Assembly (NCBI RefSeq): GCF_002933295.1
Contig: NZ_PSSW01000001.1
Location: forward strand, 558,001-622,000
Direction: 5' to 3'
DNA: 64,000 nucleotides
Source of the DNA: Marinobacter flavimaris
GTDB lineage: Bacteria > Pseudomonadota > Gammaproteobacteria > Pseudomonadales > Oleiphilaceae
Shown here in pieces: positions 37,250 through 46,973 of the stretch (the stretch's first letter is position 1; each line of letters opens with the position of its first letter). Position numbers and translations under genes: made by a program. The notes under the pieces are model-generated. The model was given only the letters and a program-made list of their open reading frames with translations. It did not search any database and was not told the origin of the DNA.

Positions 37250-38992
37250 ATGTTCAACAACAACAAATATCCGAGGACCCTGTTGCTCAGCGCCGCCGTT
37301 GGTGTCGCCTGCATGGGTTTGAGCCTGCATGCCAGCGCCGATCAGTACAGTGAAGCGGCTGAGAAGTGGGTCAATGAAGCGTTCAAAAACTCTACCTTGA
37401 GCAGGGAAGAGCAGCTCAAGGAAATGGAGTGGTTCATCAAAGCCGCTGAGCAGTTCCGTGGCATGGATATCAACGTGGTTTCCGAAACCATAGCGACTCA
37501 CGAATATGAGTCCAATGTCCTTGCCAAGGCATTCTCCGAAATCACCGGGATCAACCTGACTCACACGCTGATTCAGGAAGGGGATGTCATCGAGAAGCTC
37601 CAGACCCAGATGCAGTCTGGAAGAAATATCTATGATGGCTACGTGAATGATTCAGATCTGATTGGTACCCATTTTCGCTATGGAAAGGTGGTGGCCGTTG
37701 AGGACATCATGAACGGTTCCGGTAAAGATCTTACCCTGCCTACCCTGGATCTTGATGATTTCATTGGGCTCGACTTTACGACTGGGCCGGATGGCAAACT
37801 CTATCAGTTGCCTTCGCAACAGTTTGCGAACCTTTATTGGTTTCGTGCCGACTGGTTTGAACGTGAAGATCTGCAAGAGCAATTCAAGGAAATTTACGGC
37901 TACGACCTGGGTGTGCCGGTTAACTGGTCTGCCTACGAGGATATTGCCGAGTTCTTCTCGGTTCACGTGAAGGAAATTGATGGTGAGCGAGTATACGGCC
38001 ACATGGATTACGGCAAGAAAGATCCGTCTCTGGGCTGGCGTTTCACTGATGCCTGGTTCTCCATGGCGGGTGCTGGCGACAAGGGCCTGCCCAACGGCTT
38101 GCCGGTGGACGAATGGGGGATTCGGGTTGAAGAGTGTCACCCGGTCGGCTCCAGCGTTAGCCGTGGTGGTGCAACGAACGGGCCTGCGGCTGTCTATGCC
38201 ACTACGAAATACGTGGATTGGCTGCGTGAGTACGCGCCCCCCGAAGCTCAGGGCATGACCTTTTCAGAGGCCGGTCCCGTTCCCGCACAGGGCAACGTTG
38301 CCCAGCAGATCTTCTGGTATACCGCCTTTACCGCGAGCATGATCAAGGACGGCCTGCCCGTTGTAAATGAGGATGGCACCCCCAAATGGCGGATGGCACC
38401 GTCTCCCCGTGGGCCCTACTGGGAAGAAGGTATGAAGCTGGGCTATCAGGACGTAGGTTCCTGGACTTTCCTGGACTCCACGCCTGAGAAACGTCGCCTT
38501 GCAGCTTGGCTGTACGCCCAGTTCACCGTATCCAAGACCGTCTCTCTGGAGAAAACGATTGCCGGCCTGACGCCGATTCGCGAGTCCGACATTGAATCTG
38601 AGGCGATGACTGAAATGGCGCCGAAGCTCGGCGGCTTGGTGGAGTTTTATAGGAGCCCGGCTCGTGTGCAGTGGTCACCGACCGGTACCAATGTGCCAGA
38701 CTATCCGAAACTCGCCCAGCTTTGGTGGCAGTACATTGCCCAGGCGGCCAGTGGTGAAGCCACTCCTCAGGAAGCCCTCGACGGCCTCGCTCAGGCTCAG
38801 GATCGGGTCATGGAGCGCCTTGAGCGTGCCAATGTTCAACCGACCTGTGGTCCGAAGCTGAACGAACCGCGCGACCCGCAATACTGGCTGGATCAGCCCG
38901 GCGCACCCAAGCCGAAGCTGGCTAACGAGAAGCCACAGGGCAAAACCGTTGCCTACGACGAGCTGTTGAAGACCTGGGAAGAGGCGCGCTAA
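37250..38992 (+). CDS. glpV: Glycerol ABC transporter, periplasmic binding protein GlpV
   Basis: A 580-residue extracellular solute-binding protein, larger than typical sugar-binding proteins but right for GlpV. The signal peptide MFNNNKYPRTLLLSAAVGVA ends near LHASA-DQ. The frame opens 41 codons upstream, but ATG 37250 starts the signal peptide and has GAGG before it. Notable segments are HFRYGKVVAVEDIMNG, LYQLPSQQFANLYWFRADWF and YWYTAF-like QQIFWYTAFTASM. It delivers glycerol to GlpPQ. It ends the importer operon and a 10-bp-stem hairpin follows. Confidence 0.92.
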   Translation: MFNNNKYPRTLLLSAAVGVACMGLSLHASADQYSEAAEKWVNEAFKNSTLSREEQLKEMEWFIKAAEQFRGMDINVVSETIATHEYESNVLAKAFSEITGINLTHTLIQEGDVIEKLQTQMQSGRNIYDGYVNDSDLIGTHFRYGKVVAVEDIMNGSGKDLTLPTLDLDDFIGLDFTTGPDGKLYQLPSQQFANLYWFRADWFEREDLQEQFKEIYGYDLGVPVNWSAYEDIAEFFSVHVKEIDGERVYGHMDYGKKDPSLGWRFTDAWFSMAGAGDKGLPNGLPVDEWGIRVEECHPVGSSVSRGGATNGPAAVYATTKYVDWLREYAPPEAQGMTFSEAGPVPAQGNVAQQIFWYTAFTASMIKDGLPVVNEDGTPKWRMAPSPRGPYWEEGMKLGYQDVGSWTFLDSTPEKRRLAAWLYAQFTVSKTVSLEKTIAGLTPIRESDIESEAMTEMAPKLGGLVEFYRSPARVQWSPTGTNVPDYPKLAQLWWQYIAQAASGEATPQEALDGLAQAQDRVMERLERANVQPTCGPKLNEPRDPQYWLDQPGAPKPKLANEKPQGKTVAYDELLKTWEEAR

Positions 38993-39019
38993 GGCAAGTC
39001 GCTTTTCGGAATCACAATG

Positions 39020-39052
39020 CCTGCCGCAACGCGATCCTCAAGTTGCGGCAGG
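39020..39052. terminator. Hairpin between convergent glpV and the LivJ-like gene
   Basis: CCTGCCGCAA (39020-39029) and TTGCGGCAGG (39043-39052) form a perfect 10-bp stem with a 13-base loop, 27 bases after glpV. There is no adjacent T-tract. Its position between convergent genes suggests it marks the end of both transcripts. Confidence 0.6.
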
Positions 39053-39101
39053 CGGAGTCATGTTTTTCCAGACATTTTTCTCCAGTTCCCTAAGGGACTG
39101 T

Positions 39102-40352
39102 TTAGAGCCTGAGCGGTTTTCCAGCCTCCCGGCGCCGCTCTTCCCATTCTTCCCGGGTCTGCGCCGCCTGGTCACCCGGCATTGAATCGATGATGCTGAA
39201 ATAATCGGAACTGTATTCGTCAGCAATGATTGTGTTGCGCGGTTTTACCTTAACCACATACACCGTCTGGACATTCTGGTGATCGAATTCGCGCCAGTAC
39301 TGTTCGTCTTTTAGGAAAGTGTACCTGTGTCCCTCCAGGGCCCGGATCAGGCTGGCGGTATTGGTGGTACCGGCACGTTCCACCGCATCCTTGTATTGAT
39401 AAATAATGCTGTAGGCCGAGGCCGCAGCGGTGGATGGTCGCATTTCATATCGGTTTGAGAAGGCTTCTACAAACTCCTTTCCTCTCGGATAGTTCAGCTC
39501 GTAGGGTACGTTCCATACCCAGGGCGAGCCGCCGATAACGCCCTCCATAATGGTGGGACCTACCTGCCGAGCCATGCCCAGGGTCAGGTTGGGCACAACA
39601 ATCTGCATTTTCTTGGTAAGGCCCATTTCGTAGGCAACATTCAGTGCTCTCACCATGTCGTCGCCGAACAGGACCATCATCAGAACCTTGGCGTTACTGG
39701 CCTCTGCCTGCTCCAGCGCCTCCCTGAAATCGGTAATCAGTGCCCGGGGGAAAGGGGTTTTCACGCCCTGATGGCGGTCAGTGTCTTCGGTTCCCGAGAA
39801 CTTGCGAACAGACTCCTCCACAGACCAGCCCCAGGTGTAGTCGGCGGTAATGTAGAAGTAATCGTCTTCCGCATGATTGGTGGTCAGATACTGACTGAGC
39901 GCCTTTGCAGTCATCCAGGCGTTGTAGGGCTCACGGAACATGTATGAATGCCCTTCGGCGCCGGTGGTGGCGTTCGAGTAGGTCAGCGTGCCGAAGTAGA
40001 TCCGGTTGCGATCGCGAGCAGCTTTGCCTGAGGCAATGGCAACGGCGCTGGACACACCGCCGAACACCATCTGGACGCCTTCACGGTCGATGAGTTCTGC
40101 GGTGTTCTTTGCGCCCTGGGCAGGGTCACCGCGGGTATTTCTGATCACCAGCTCCAGCTGACGCCCCATCACGCCACCGGCTTTATTGATTTCATCAAGC
40201 GCCAGAAAGGCGCCCAGACGTTGTTGCAGACCCTGATCCTTGTAACGACCGGTCTGCGGGTAGTTCAGGCCGATTTTAAGGGTTTCGGCATACACAGTAG
40301 TGCTCGCCAGCAACAGCAGACAAGCAGAAAAGAGTACTTTTCTGACGTTCAT
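39102..40352 (-). CDS. Orphan LivJ-like periplasmic substrate-binding protein
   Basis: A 416-residue type I periplasmic-binding-fold protein with signal peptide MNVRKVLFSACLLLLASTTVYA. It has the hallmark LNYPQTGRYKDQGLQQRLGA, INKAGGVMGRQLELVIRNT, and VFGGVSSAVAIASGK of the branched-chain amino acid/amide binding family. No permease or ATPase gene of that family is nearby, so it may serve a transporter elsewhere or act as a sensor component. The ligand cannot be predicted. It lies between the glycerol importer and the apbE locus without an operon partner. Confidence 0.85.
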   Translation of the reverse strand: MNVRKVLFSACLLLLASTTVYAETLKIGLNYPQTGRYKDQGLQQRLGAFLALDEINKAGGVMGRQLELVIRNTRGDPAQGAKNTAELIDREGVQMVFGGVSSAVAIASGKAARDRNRIYFGTLTYSNATTGAEGHSYMFREPYNAWMTAKALSQYLTTNHAEDDYFYITADYTWGWSVEESVRKFSGTEDTDRHQGVKTPFPRALITDFREALEQAEASNAKVLMMVLFGDDMVRALNVAYEMGLTKKMQIVVPNLTLGMARQVGPTIMEGVIGGSPWVWNVPYELNYPRGKEFVEAFSNRYEMRPSTAAASAYSIIYQYKDAVERAGTTNTASLIRALEGHRYTFLKDEQYWREFDHQNVQTVYVVKVKPRNTIIADEYSSDYFSIIDSMPGDQAAQTREEWEERRREAGKPLRL

Positions 40353-40627
40353 TCAGGTTGGCCTCCGGAATTGCAGCGCCAATGGGGAAAAGGGCTGCCA
40401 ATCATTGTTTTGATTATTTGTTAAGCAACGCTAGTGTCTCTGCTGATTATGAGGCCAACAATGGGACAAAAGTGGAATTTTGGGTAACAAATTGTAGGTT
40501 AGTGATCTGCATCTTGTCTGGCCTATGTTGTTCCCATGAATCGGTTCGGCTGCAGCCGAAGAAATGGATATACTTTCCGGAATTGCCCGGTGTGGGCTTC
40601 GCTGCAGCCAATGGAGTTTTGTGGGTC

Positions 40628-41647
40628 TTGGTAACTATAAAGCGCAGGAAATTCGGACTTGGATCGACTCTCTCGTTTCTTTTGGCGGCAATGGGGCTTG
40701 TCATCGTCCCGATGTCGGCCAGCGCCGAGTGGTATCGGTTTTCGGATACTGCAATGACCACGCCTATCGAACTGGAGTTCTGGGCGGAGGATAAAGAGCT
40801 GGCGAACCGGGTTGGCAAAGAGGTGCTGGCGGTTTTTCATCAGGTTGATGAACAGATGAGTCGCTATCGGGAAGAGTCGGAGGTCTCCAGGCTCAACCTC
40901 AATGCACCCGACGGGCCAGTAGAAGTCAGTGACGGGTTGTTCGAGGTGATTGAAAAAGCACGGGAGGTTTCTCTACTCAGCCAGGGCGCCTTCGACATCA
41001 CCTTTGGCTCAGTGGGTTACCTGTATGACTTCAGGGCCGGCAAAAAGCCCACGGACGAGGAGCTTCGATCCGGCTTGCCGCGGGTGAATTTTCGGGATGT
41101 GATTCTTGATGAGGATGATCAGACGGTCGAATACCGGCAGGCAGGGATTCTGGTAGACCTCGGTGGCATCGCCAAAGGGTATGCAGTGGATCTGGGAATC
41201 GAGCGTCTGGTCAGTTTTGGCATTCGCCATGCCCGGCTGAGTGCTGGCGGCGACATGCGACTGTTAGGGGACAAGCGGGGCCGGCCCTGGTACGTGGGCA
41301 TTCGGGACCCCCGTTCAGAAGGGCGCAACGCGGTGGTTTTGCCGCTCGAGGATGTGGCAGTGTCCACCTCCGGCGACTACGAGCGGTTCTTCGTGGATGA
41401 GGCGGGAGAAAGGGTTCATCACATCCTGTCGCCTGAGACCGGCAAATCGGTCCAGGGTGTCCAAAGCGTGACCATTATCGGCGAGGATGCGTTAACAACC
41501 GACGGCCTCTCCACGGCGGTTTTCGTGCTCGGGCCCAAAAAGGGACTGGAGATGATTGAGCGTTTGAAGGGTATCGATGTTGTGGTTATCGATGATCAGC
41601 GCATGATGCATGTTTCAGAAGGCCTCGTTCCGCCCCAATCAGACTAG
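40628..41647 (+). CDS. apbE: FAD:protein FMN transferase (ApbE), exported
   Basis: About 339 residues. The core motifs of ApbE are present: AMTTPIELEFWAED, VDEQMSRYREESEVSRLN, GAFDITFGSVGYLYDF, VDLGGIAKGYAVDLGIERL, LSAGGDMRLLG and the DALTTDGLSTAVFVLG metal/flavin site. The enzyme attaches FMN to Ser/Thr of exported proteins using FAD. A signal sequence (TLSFLLAAMGLVIVPMSASA) precedes the domain. No ATG fits its start; TTG 40628 gives a normal signal peptide, with a weak upstream GGAG. The start is uncertain. The flavin acceptor is not evident in the window. A perfect hairpin overlaps the stop. Confidence 0.88.
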   Translation: MVTIKRRKFGLGSTLSFLLAAMGLVIVPMSASAEWYRFSDTAMTTPIELEFWAEDKELANRVGKEVLAVFHQVDEQMSRYREESEVSRLNLNAPDGPVEVSDGLFEVIEKAREVSLLSQGAFDITFGSVGYLYDFRAGKKPTDEELRSGLPRVNFRDVILDEDDQTVEYRQAGILVDLGGIAKGYAVDLGIERLVSFGIRHARLSAGGDMRLLGDKRGRPWYVGIRDPRSEGRNAVVLPLEDVAVSTSGDYERFFVDEAGERVHHILSPETGKSVQGVQSVTIIGEDALTTDGLSTAVFVLGPKKGLEMIERLKGIDVVVIDDQRMMHVSEGLVPPQSD

Positions 41648-41659
41648 GGGCGGAACGAG
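41624..41659. terminator. Bidirectional hairpin between convergent apbE and the DUF1501-like gene
   Basis: CTCGTTCCGCCCC (41624-41636), a 10-base loop and GGGGCGGAACGAG (41647-41659): a perfect 13-bp stem that includes the last codons of apbE. No long T-tract is present, but the convergent position and stability fit a shared transcription end. Confidence 0.68.
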
Positions 41660-41668
41660 CAGTTTCTG

Positions 41669-43228
41669 TCAATTTCCGATAGTGCCGTTCACGACATTCG
41701 AGAACGCAATCAGGCTGTCCTGAGATGTCCCATTGCCCAGCCCGTGGCCGTTGAAGCGGGTTCCGAACTGGTTTTGTTCTCCGTGCAATGCCATGTAGTT
41801 GAGCAACACGGTCTGGACCAACTGGTTGACATTGTTGGCCGCCGGGCTGGATGCAGTTTCTACGGACGCATCGGAGCGCATGAAGCCGATCTGTCTGCGA
41901 ATCGGGGTAGGGCGACCAGCCGGGTTGTATACCATAAAGAACGAGGCGGCTGTCTGCTGGTTGTCGCCGGTCCATTCGCCCTTGCCACGACCGTCCATGG
42001 AATCGTCGATTCGGCCGTTGCTCGACACCGAGCCGTCACTGAACACATAGAGCATCAATGGCATTCCTACCCGGGCTGCGTATTCTAGGCAGGCGCCCAT
42101 ACACCGACCGGCCTGTTCATCACGACGTTCGCCGGTTCCGCGCTCACCCGTATGGTAGTCGTAGCCGCCCATGGTGATCGTGCCGGCGCCAGCGTAGCCG
42201 TTCAGCACCAGCTTCATGACAGACGCAGTTTTGCGGAACTCACGGTTATTATTGAACTCATCGCGGGTAAAGATGCCGGTAGGGCCCACGATTTCGAGGT
42301 CCAGCTCTGGATCCAGTTCTGCCGGATCGCCGAAGCGGTCTGCCAGGTCTGCACTCTTGATGTAGCCGCAGCGAACCAGATCCTTGACGACGTCGTCTGT
42401 AGAAATGCCGGTGTTGACCTGATTCATCTTGGCGTCGCTGATGCGCTGAATGGATTCCATCACGGCGACCGCGTCTGATTGATCCAGAATGCCGATCAGG
42501 TCGCCCACATCTACCAGGCCGGTAACGTCTGAGGGCCGGTCAATCTTGGTGGGGCGAACCTCCGGATTGATCAGATTCATCGGTGCCAGCGAGTTACCGC
42601 CGGATTCCGAACTCTGGGACCCTATGAGGGAGAGCAGGGAGCCGTCGGCACCCGCGTGATGGATGCCGTACATCGGGTTGTGGGGGTTGTTTCCGGTGTC
42701 GTTTTCCGAGCGGGCCGCAATAATGGCGCCGTCGATTCCTGCTCGGGTGCCGGCACTCGTGCTTTGGAGAATGCCCCGCAGGAAACCACTGTCCGAATGG
42801 AACGCCAGGCCCAGCTCAGTGTTCACGAACGCCGGGTCGTTCGGCAGCATGTCACCTGGTAACCCGAGTTTGTTGTAGCCCGCGGTGCTCAGGAAATCCA
42901 TTTGCCCACCGGATTTGCCCATCAGCACGTTAGAGCCGGCAATGTTGGCGCCTCCTGCCAGGTCAAAGCAGATAAACGGAATCTTGCCGGCGCCCTGAAC
43001 CGCGATGCCACAGCTTGCTTTCAGCGTTTCCAGGTCTGAAGAGAGCGCCGCGGATGCTGTTCTCGGATTACCGAACAGGCTGAACAGGGAAGCACCGAAC
43101 ACCGTCGCTGAGCCTGCCATCAGGCCCTGTGCGATAAATTCGCGGCGGGTCCGTGGCTTGCCGTGATCGTCGTGGAGCAGTGGGCTGCCGTTGGCCAAAG
43201 GCTTTTTACGGGATTTGCGTATAAACAT
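41669..43228 (-). CDS. Tat-exported DUF1501-like protein
   Basis: A 519-residue protein with a twin-arginine signal (RTRREFIAQGLMAGSA, Arg28-Arg29, cleavage near TASA at 60). The body resembles DUF1501-type alkaline-phosphatase-fold proteins: FICFDLAGGANIAGSNVLMG near the start, GYDYHTGERGTGERRDEQAG and MLYVFSDGSVSSNG. Such proteins pair with secreted cytochrome-like proteins in planctomycetes and other bacteria. Here the two genes immediately upstream encode CxxCH proteins. The gap to the preceding stop is only 12 bases and carries the ribosome site. The activity is unknown. The family call is by recognition of motifs and context, with moderate certainty. Confidence 0.72.
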   Translation of the reverse strand: MFIRKSRKKPLANGSPLLHDDHGKPRTRREFIAQGLMAGSATVFGASLFSLFGNPRTASAALSSDLETLKASCGIAVQGAGKIPFICFDLAGGANIAGSNVLMGKSGGQMDFLSTAGYNKLGLPGDMLPNDPAFVNTELGLAFHSDSGFLRGILQSTSAGTRAGIDGAIIAARSENDTGNNPHNPMYGIHHAGADGSLLSLIGSQSSESGGNSLAPMNLINPEVRPTKIDRPSDVTGLVDVGDLIGILDQSDAVAVMESIQRISDAKMNQVNTGISTDDVVKDLVRCGYIKSADLADRFGDPAELDPELDLEIVGPTGIFTRDEFNNNREFRKTASVMKLVLNGYAGAGTITMGGYDYHTGERGTGERRDEQAGRCMGACLEYAARVGMPLMLYVFSDGSVSSNGRIDDSMDGRGKGEWTGDNQQTAASFFMVYNPAGRPTPIRRQIGFMRSDASVETASSPAANNVNQLVQTVLLNYMALHGEQNQFGTRFNGHGLGNGTSQDSLIAFSNVVNGTIGN

Positions 43229-43240
43229 GATCGGCTTCCT

Positions 43241-45706
43241 CTACTGAACCAGGGTGGTGGCGCTGCCAAGCACGGCGGCACAGCTTGCTTTCACGACTGT
43301 TTCTGTGCGGTCAGGCTCACACCCTGTATCACAGCTGGTCAGTCTATCCATGAGCTCGCTGAGCTCCGTTTCGATTGCGCTGTCACCAGGCTGTGATGCC
43401 AGGTTGCTGCCCACAAAGCGCGACAGCAATGGCCCGGTAACCAGGCTCTTGCCACCGTGGTCGAAGGCGGTGCTGGCCGGGGCGGAGAAATCGAACCCTG
43501 GGAACATCTGGTCCCGAAGCTGCGAATTTGAGACCAGGGCATCGCAGTACTGGATGGCCATCTGGGTAACGGCCATCTGATGAGAGGACAGGAAACCCTG
43601 AATAGTCTCTACCGTAGGCAATTGCTGCTTCACGGTGGTGTATGTGTTGAATACAGCCTGGTTGGTTGTGGGAACACCGGTCATCCTCGACATGGACTCG
43701 TTTATCTCGTCAAAAGTCTTCAAGCCGATCTCCGATGACGGTGGCAGGTCAGCGGGTTCCGGCTGCGGCGGCAGCGAGGGTTCGGAGCGGGCAAAGTTGT
43801 TTCCGCCCAGTTGGTCGAACGTCAGGAAGAACTCATCGTTTCCGGGCCCATTCTCAAGAGCGATGATGGTGCCCAGGGAGGAGAGAGGTTGCCCGGTTCC
43901 CGGTTCATAGCTGCCACTGTCGAGGGTAACGTCCAGATTGGCCCAGGCCTGTCCCACCGTTGCCTCCTTGCCGTTAATACCCAGTCGCATGCCACGCAGC
44001 GGAATATTTGATGGCTCGACGGAGTCATCAAGGCTGATGAAGAAGGGACTGGTGAATCTGTAGGCGTAGCTGTCGAACTGGCTGACTTCGAACACGATGA
44101 AGCTCTCGGGCAGGTCGATCAGGTGAGAGACCCCGAACAGCAGGTAGAACTTCTGGCCAACGCCCACCTCAAAGTTGGCCTGGACCTGTTCCGGTGTCAG
44201 CGCCCGATTGTGGATGGCGACCATCCGGATCGCGCCCTGCCAGGGCGAGTTGCCATCGGTCTCGTTGCCCAGGACCAGGGCAAAACTGTCGTCCCATTCG
44301 GTCAGTAGTCCGCCGTCGTCCGGATCAACATCGCCGGTTGGAACGCCATTCACAAAGATCTGGCGACCGGTCGCCGGGGTGTAGTTAACCACTACGTGCT
44401 GGAGCGTTGCCTGCAGGAGCATGTCGGCGTCCTGGGTTGCGAAAGGCGTGTTTTCGTCACTGGTGGTGCTGCGATGCAGTACCTCGTAACGCTGGAGCGA
44501 CTGGCTCAGGGTGACGTTGCGGGTGGTGGATGAGCCGGAGTAGGTCACGATCCGGGCATCTTCCTGGGTAATGTTGCCCGGGGCGACCCAGGCCTCGATG
44601 CTGTATTCGCCGGAGGCGGTCAGCAGGGTGTGCAGCTTCCGGCTGGCGGTGGTGCTGCCCTGGGCCTTGCCCGCGGGGATCATGAAGCCCTGCTCGTTTT
44701 CGCCCGCCGGGCCAAGGTCGATGCCCCAGCCGCCAACCCAGTCAACGTTTCCGCTCAGGGTCAGATCCAGCGCTGGCGATACGCCGCTGGTATCAAAGGC
44801 AGTCTGGCCTTCACCAAACTTGAATTCGTACAGGGCAATCACGTTGTCTTCAAACCGGCCGCCGGAGTTTGCGAGCAGGCCGTCTGCCTGCAGGTTGAGT
44901 GCCTTGCTGGCAACGATTGCCGGGTCCACGGGTTGGGCGCTCAGATCCTGGACCATTTCAAGAATCTTCAGTTCCATCAAATCGGCTGAGGCTTCGCAGT
45001 CGTCGTCCCAACAGTTGTGGAAGTCGTAGCGCAGACGTTCAACCAGTCGGGATGCGCCCGGATTCATAGGATCAATACGGCTTTTCGCCTGATCGTAGGC
45101 GGTGGTGACATCGGCACTGGCGATGTAGGGGGTCTGGCCTCCGTCCCCGTGGCAGTCACTGCAATACTGTGTGAGTACTGGGTATACGGTGCTAGAGAAC
45201 AGGCCAGGGTCGCCGGGCAGAGCAACCGTGGCACCCGGCTCTTTGAGGGCCGGTGCGCGGAGTTCGACAGTTTTTGCAGAGCCTTCAGAGCCGCCGGCCC
45301 AGTTGGAAATATAGGTGGTAAGAATGTCCACACAGGCTGACGTGCTCTGGAGCCAGCAATTGTGGCCACCTGCCACCTTTGTCACCATCGTTGACTGGGA
45401 TGGATCTGAAAGATTAACAATAGAGTTCGCCTGTGCGTAAGCAAGGTTAACGTCAAGCTCATTGACGAACGTGGGCGCCTGGCCATTGGAGCCGTGGCAC
45501 GCGCCGCATTTATCCTGGGTGACCAGGTTGTCCCACACGGTGCGTTTGAAGTTGGCTACATCATCCGTCGAGGGGGGAGGCCCGTTGTAGGTAACCGTGC
45601 CGGAATTCTGGGAGGTATTCGGCAGTTGTTCCGTGGATTCGCCACCACAGGCTGACAGCAGAAGGGCCAGGGCAGTGATGGCAAGGACCGATTTGAGGGA
45701 GCTCAT
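43241..45706 (-). CDS. Two-CxxCH lipoprotein with LamG/concanavalin-like region
   Basis: An 821-residue lipoprotein: signal SSLKSVLAITALALLLSAC with lipidated Cys20. ATG 45706 has AAGGA seven bases upstream; an in-frame ATG at 45730 is also possible. Two haem-type motifs follow, CGACH (67-71) and CSDCH (182-186), each trailed by a similar HNCW segment, suggesting a duplicated c-type cytochrome domain. The middle part (about 300-530) looks like a LamG jelly-roll (IEAWVAPGNITQEDARIVTY, GRQIFVNGVPTGDVD, IRMVAIHNRALTPEQVQANF). The C-terminal part is unrecognised. It lies in the operon between the PSCyt3-like gene and the DUF1501-like gene. Confidence 0.8.
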   Translation of the reverse strand: MSSLKSVLAITALALLLSACGGESTEQLPNTSQNSGTVTYNGPPPSTDDVANFKRTVWDNLVTQDKCGACHGSNGQAPTFVNELDVNLAYAQANSIVNLSDPSQSTMVTKVAGGHNCWLQSTSACVDILTTYISNWAGGSEGSAKTVELRAPALKEPGATVALPGDPGLFSSTVYPVLTQYCSDCHGDGGQTPYIASADVTTAYDQAKSRIDPMNPGASRLVERLRYDFHNCWDDDCEASADLMELKILEMVQDLSAQPVDPAIVASKALNLQADGLLANSGGRFEDNVIALYEFKFGEGQTAFDTSGVSPALDLTLSGNVDWVGGWGIDLGPAGENEQGFMIPAGKAQGSTTASRKLHTLLTASGEYSIEAWVAPGNITQEDARIVTYSGSSTTRNVTLSQSLQRYEVLHRSTTSDENTPFATQDADMLLQATLQHVVVNYTPATGRQIFVNGVPTGDVDPDDGGLLTEWDDSFALVLGNETDGNSPWQGAIRMVAIHNRALTPEQVQANFEVGVGQKFYLLFGVSHLIDLPESFIVFEVSQFDSYAYRFTSPFFISLDDSVEPSNIPLRGMRLGINGKEATVGQAWANLDVTLDSGSYEPGTGQPLSSLGTIIALENGPGNDEFFLTFDQLGGNNFARSEPSLPPQPEPADLPPSSEIGLKTFDEINESMSRMTGVPTTNQAVFNTYTTVKQQLPTVETIQGFLSSHQMAVTQMAIQYCDALVSNSQLRDQMFPGFDFSAPASTAFDHGGKSLVTGPLLSRFVGSNLASQPGDSAIETELSELMDRLTSCDTGCEPDRTETVVKASCAAVLGSATTLVQ

Positions 45707-45737
45707 TGAAATTCCTTTAAATGTTTTCATAGCGTCC

Positions 45738-46973
45738 TCACTCCCCCATGCAGTACACGGCGGATTCTGCAAATACCCGCTTCAGGTCGTACCCCTGACT
45801 TGCGAAGCTGGCAACCATACTGCTTACCTGCGAACGGTCTGCGCTGTCGGAGGGAGGTCGCAGGCAGACATTCTCGAACACCTTCTTGACCTGGCACTCT
45901 GCGAAGGCCTCGGAATTCGCGAATTCCATACCCAGGCTCTTGGCACCGCTGCCGGAACCCGGGAGTGAGGGATCCCATCCCAGTCGGCGATTGGCGCCCT
46001 GGCGCCAGTAGTTATCCCAGCTGTCGTCAGGTGTGACATAGCCCTGCTCGAAGGTTGCAGAGTTGATGTGGTACTTGGCCTGAACCCTGGAGCCGGTTTC
46101 TGGATCTGTTTCGCCAATGGCGTTGTAGACCAGCCTGCCCAGCTCTCCATCGGGGTCGGTGTTGGCATCATACTCGTAGTCGTAATAGGCAAACGCCTGG
46201 GTCATGGGGTCCATGCCGGTGTGGCACCCCACACAGTTGTTCAGGAAGACCCGGCTGTCACCACCCGGGCTGCGGGAAACATCCTGGCGAATGCGGTCCG
46301 TGGGCAAGGTAACGTCCGCAACCTGCTCCAGGTCGTTGCACATATGATTGATCAGTGTGAAGCGGAACATTGCCCGGTTGGTGCCGGCACTGAAGAAAGC
46401 CCGGGCGGAAGCTCTTGATGTGATGACGCCGGCGGTGGCCGAGGGAGGAAGGCCCGTATAGGTCGACTGGTTTACCCGCTCCAGGTTGTCCTTAAGGCTG
46501 GCTCCACTGTTCTCGAGGGATTCATAGTGGTTGTTGTTGCTGGTGGAGTAGTTTGGCAGGTTCAGGGATGGATTCCCGATGTAAAGAACATCGTCATACA
46601 GAACTTTTCGGAAGTCTTCCCCGTCCCGCACCAGGCCGATCACCGTGGCAATGTAATCATTGAGGGGCACGAACTTTGACATCGCCTCGTTGGTCCAGGG
46701 GGCTGCAAAATTCTTCAGGGTTACGTCGTAGAATGCACTGTCCTCCATGGCAGTGAACGCGGCGTCAATTGTGTTGCCCGAAACGATGTCACTTTCCATA
46801 GCGTTGAGAACATCGGCGGAAGGCGGAACGCCGGCAATCCGGTCGTAGATTCGTTTGGCCTGCTCCCTGGGACCGGCCTGAACAAGACTGGTCTGCCCAA
46901 AAACCAGTGCAACGAGAACTGCGGTACTGCAAGCCTTTCTGATCAGGCTTCTGATCCTGTTCCGGCCGGTCAT
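45738..46973 (-). CDS. Secreted CxxCH protein resembling planctomycete cytochrome PSCyt3 (DUF1588/DUF1585)
   Basis: A 411-residue protein with signal peptide STAVLVALVFGQTSLVQA. An N-terminal RIYDRIAGVPPSADVLNAM stretch recalls DUF1549-type domains. The central SRASARAFFSAGTNRAMFRF and the haem-type CVGCHTGMDPMTQAFAYYDY (CVGCH at 247-251) match the PSCyt3/DUF1588 pattern. The C-terminal YDLKRVFAESAVYC recalls DUF1585. In known relatives these accompany DUF1501 proteins, as here. It is the first gene of the leftward operon and divergent from the HzsA-like gene. Substrate and redox role are unknown. Confidence 0.72.
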   Translation of the reverse strand: MTGRNRIRSLIRKACSTAVLVALVFGQTSLVQAGPREQAKRIYDRIAGVPPSADVLNAMESDIVSGNTIDAAFTAMEDSAFYDVTLKNFAAPWTNEAMSKFVPLNDYIATVIGLVRDGEDFRKVLYDDVLYIGNPSLNLPNYSTSNNNHYESLENSGASLKDNLERVNQSTYTGLPPSATAGVITSRASARAFFSAGTNRAMFRFTLINHMCNDLEQVADVTLPTDRIRQDVSRSPGGDSRVFLNNCVGCHTGMDPMTQAFAYYDYEYDANTDPDGELGRLVYNAIGETDPETGSRVQAKYHINSATFEQGYVTPDDSWDNYWRQGANRRLGWDPSLPGSGSGAKSLGMEFANSEAFAECQVKKVFENVCLRPPSDSADRSQVSSMVASFASQGYDLKRVFAESAVYCMGE

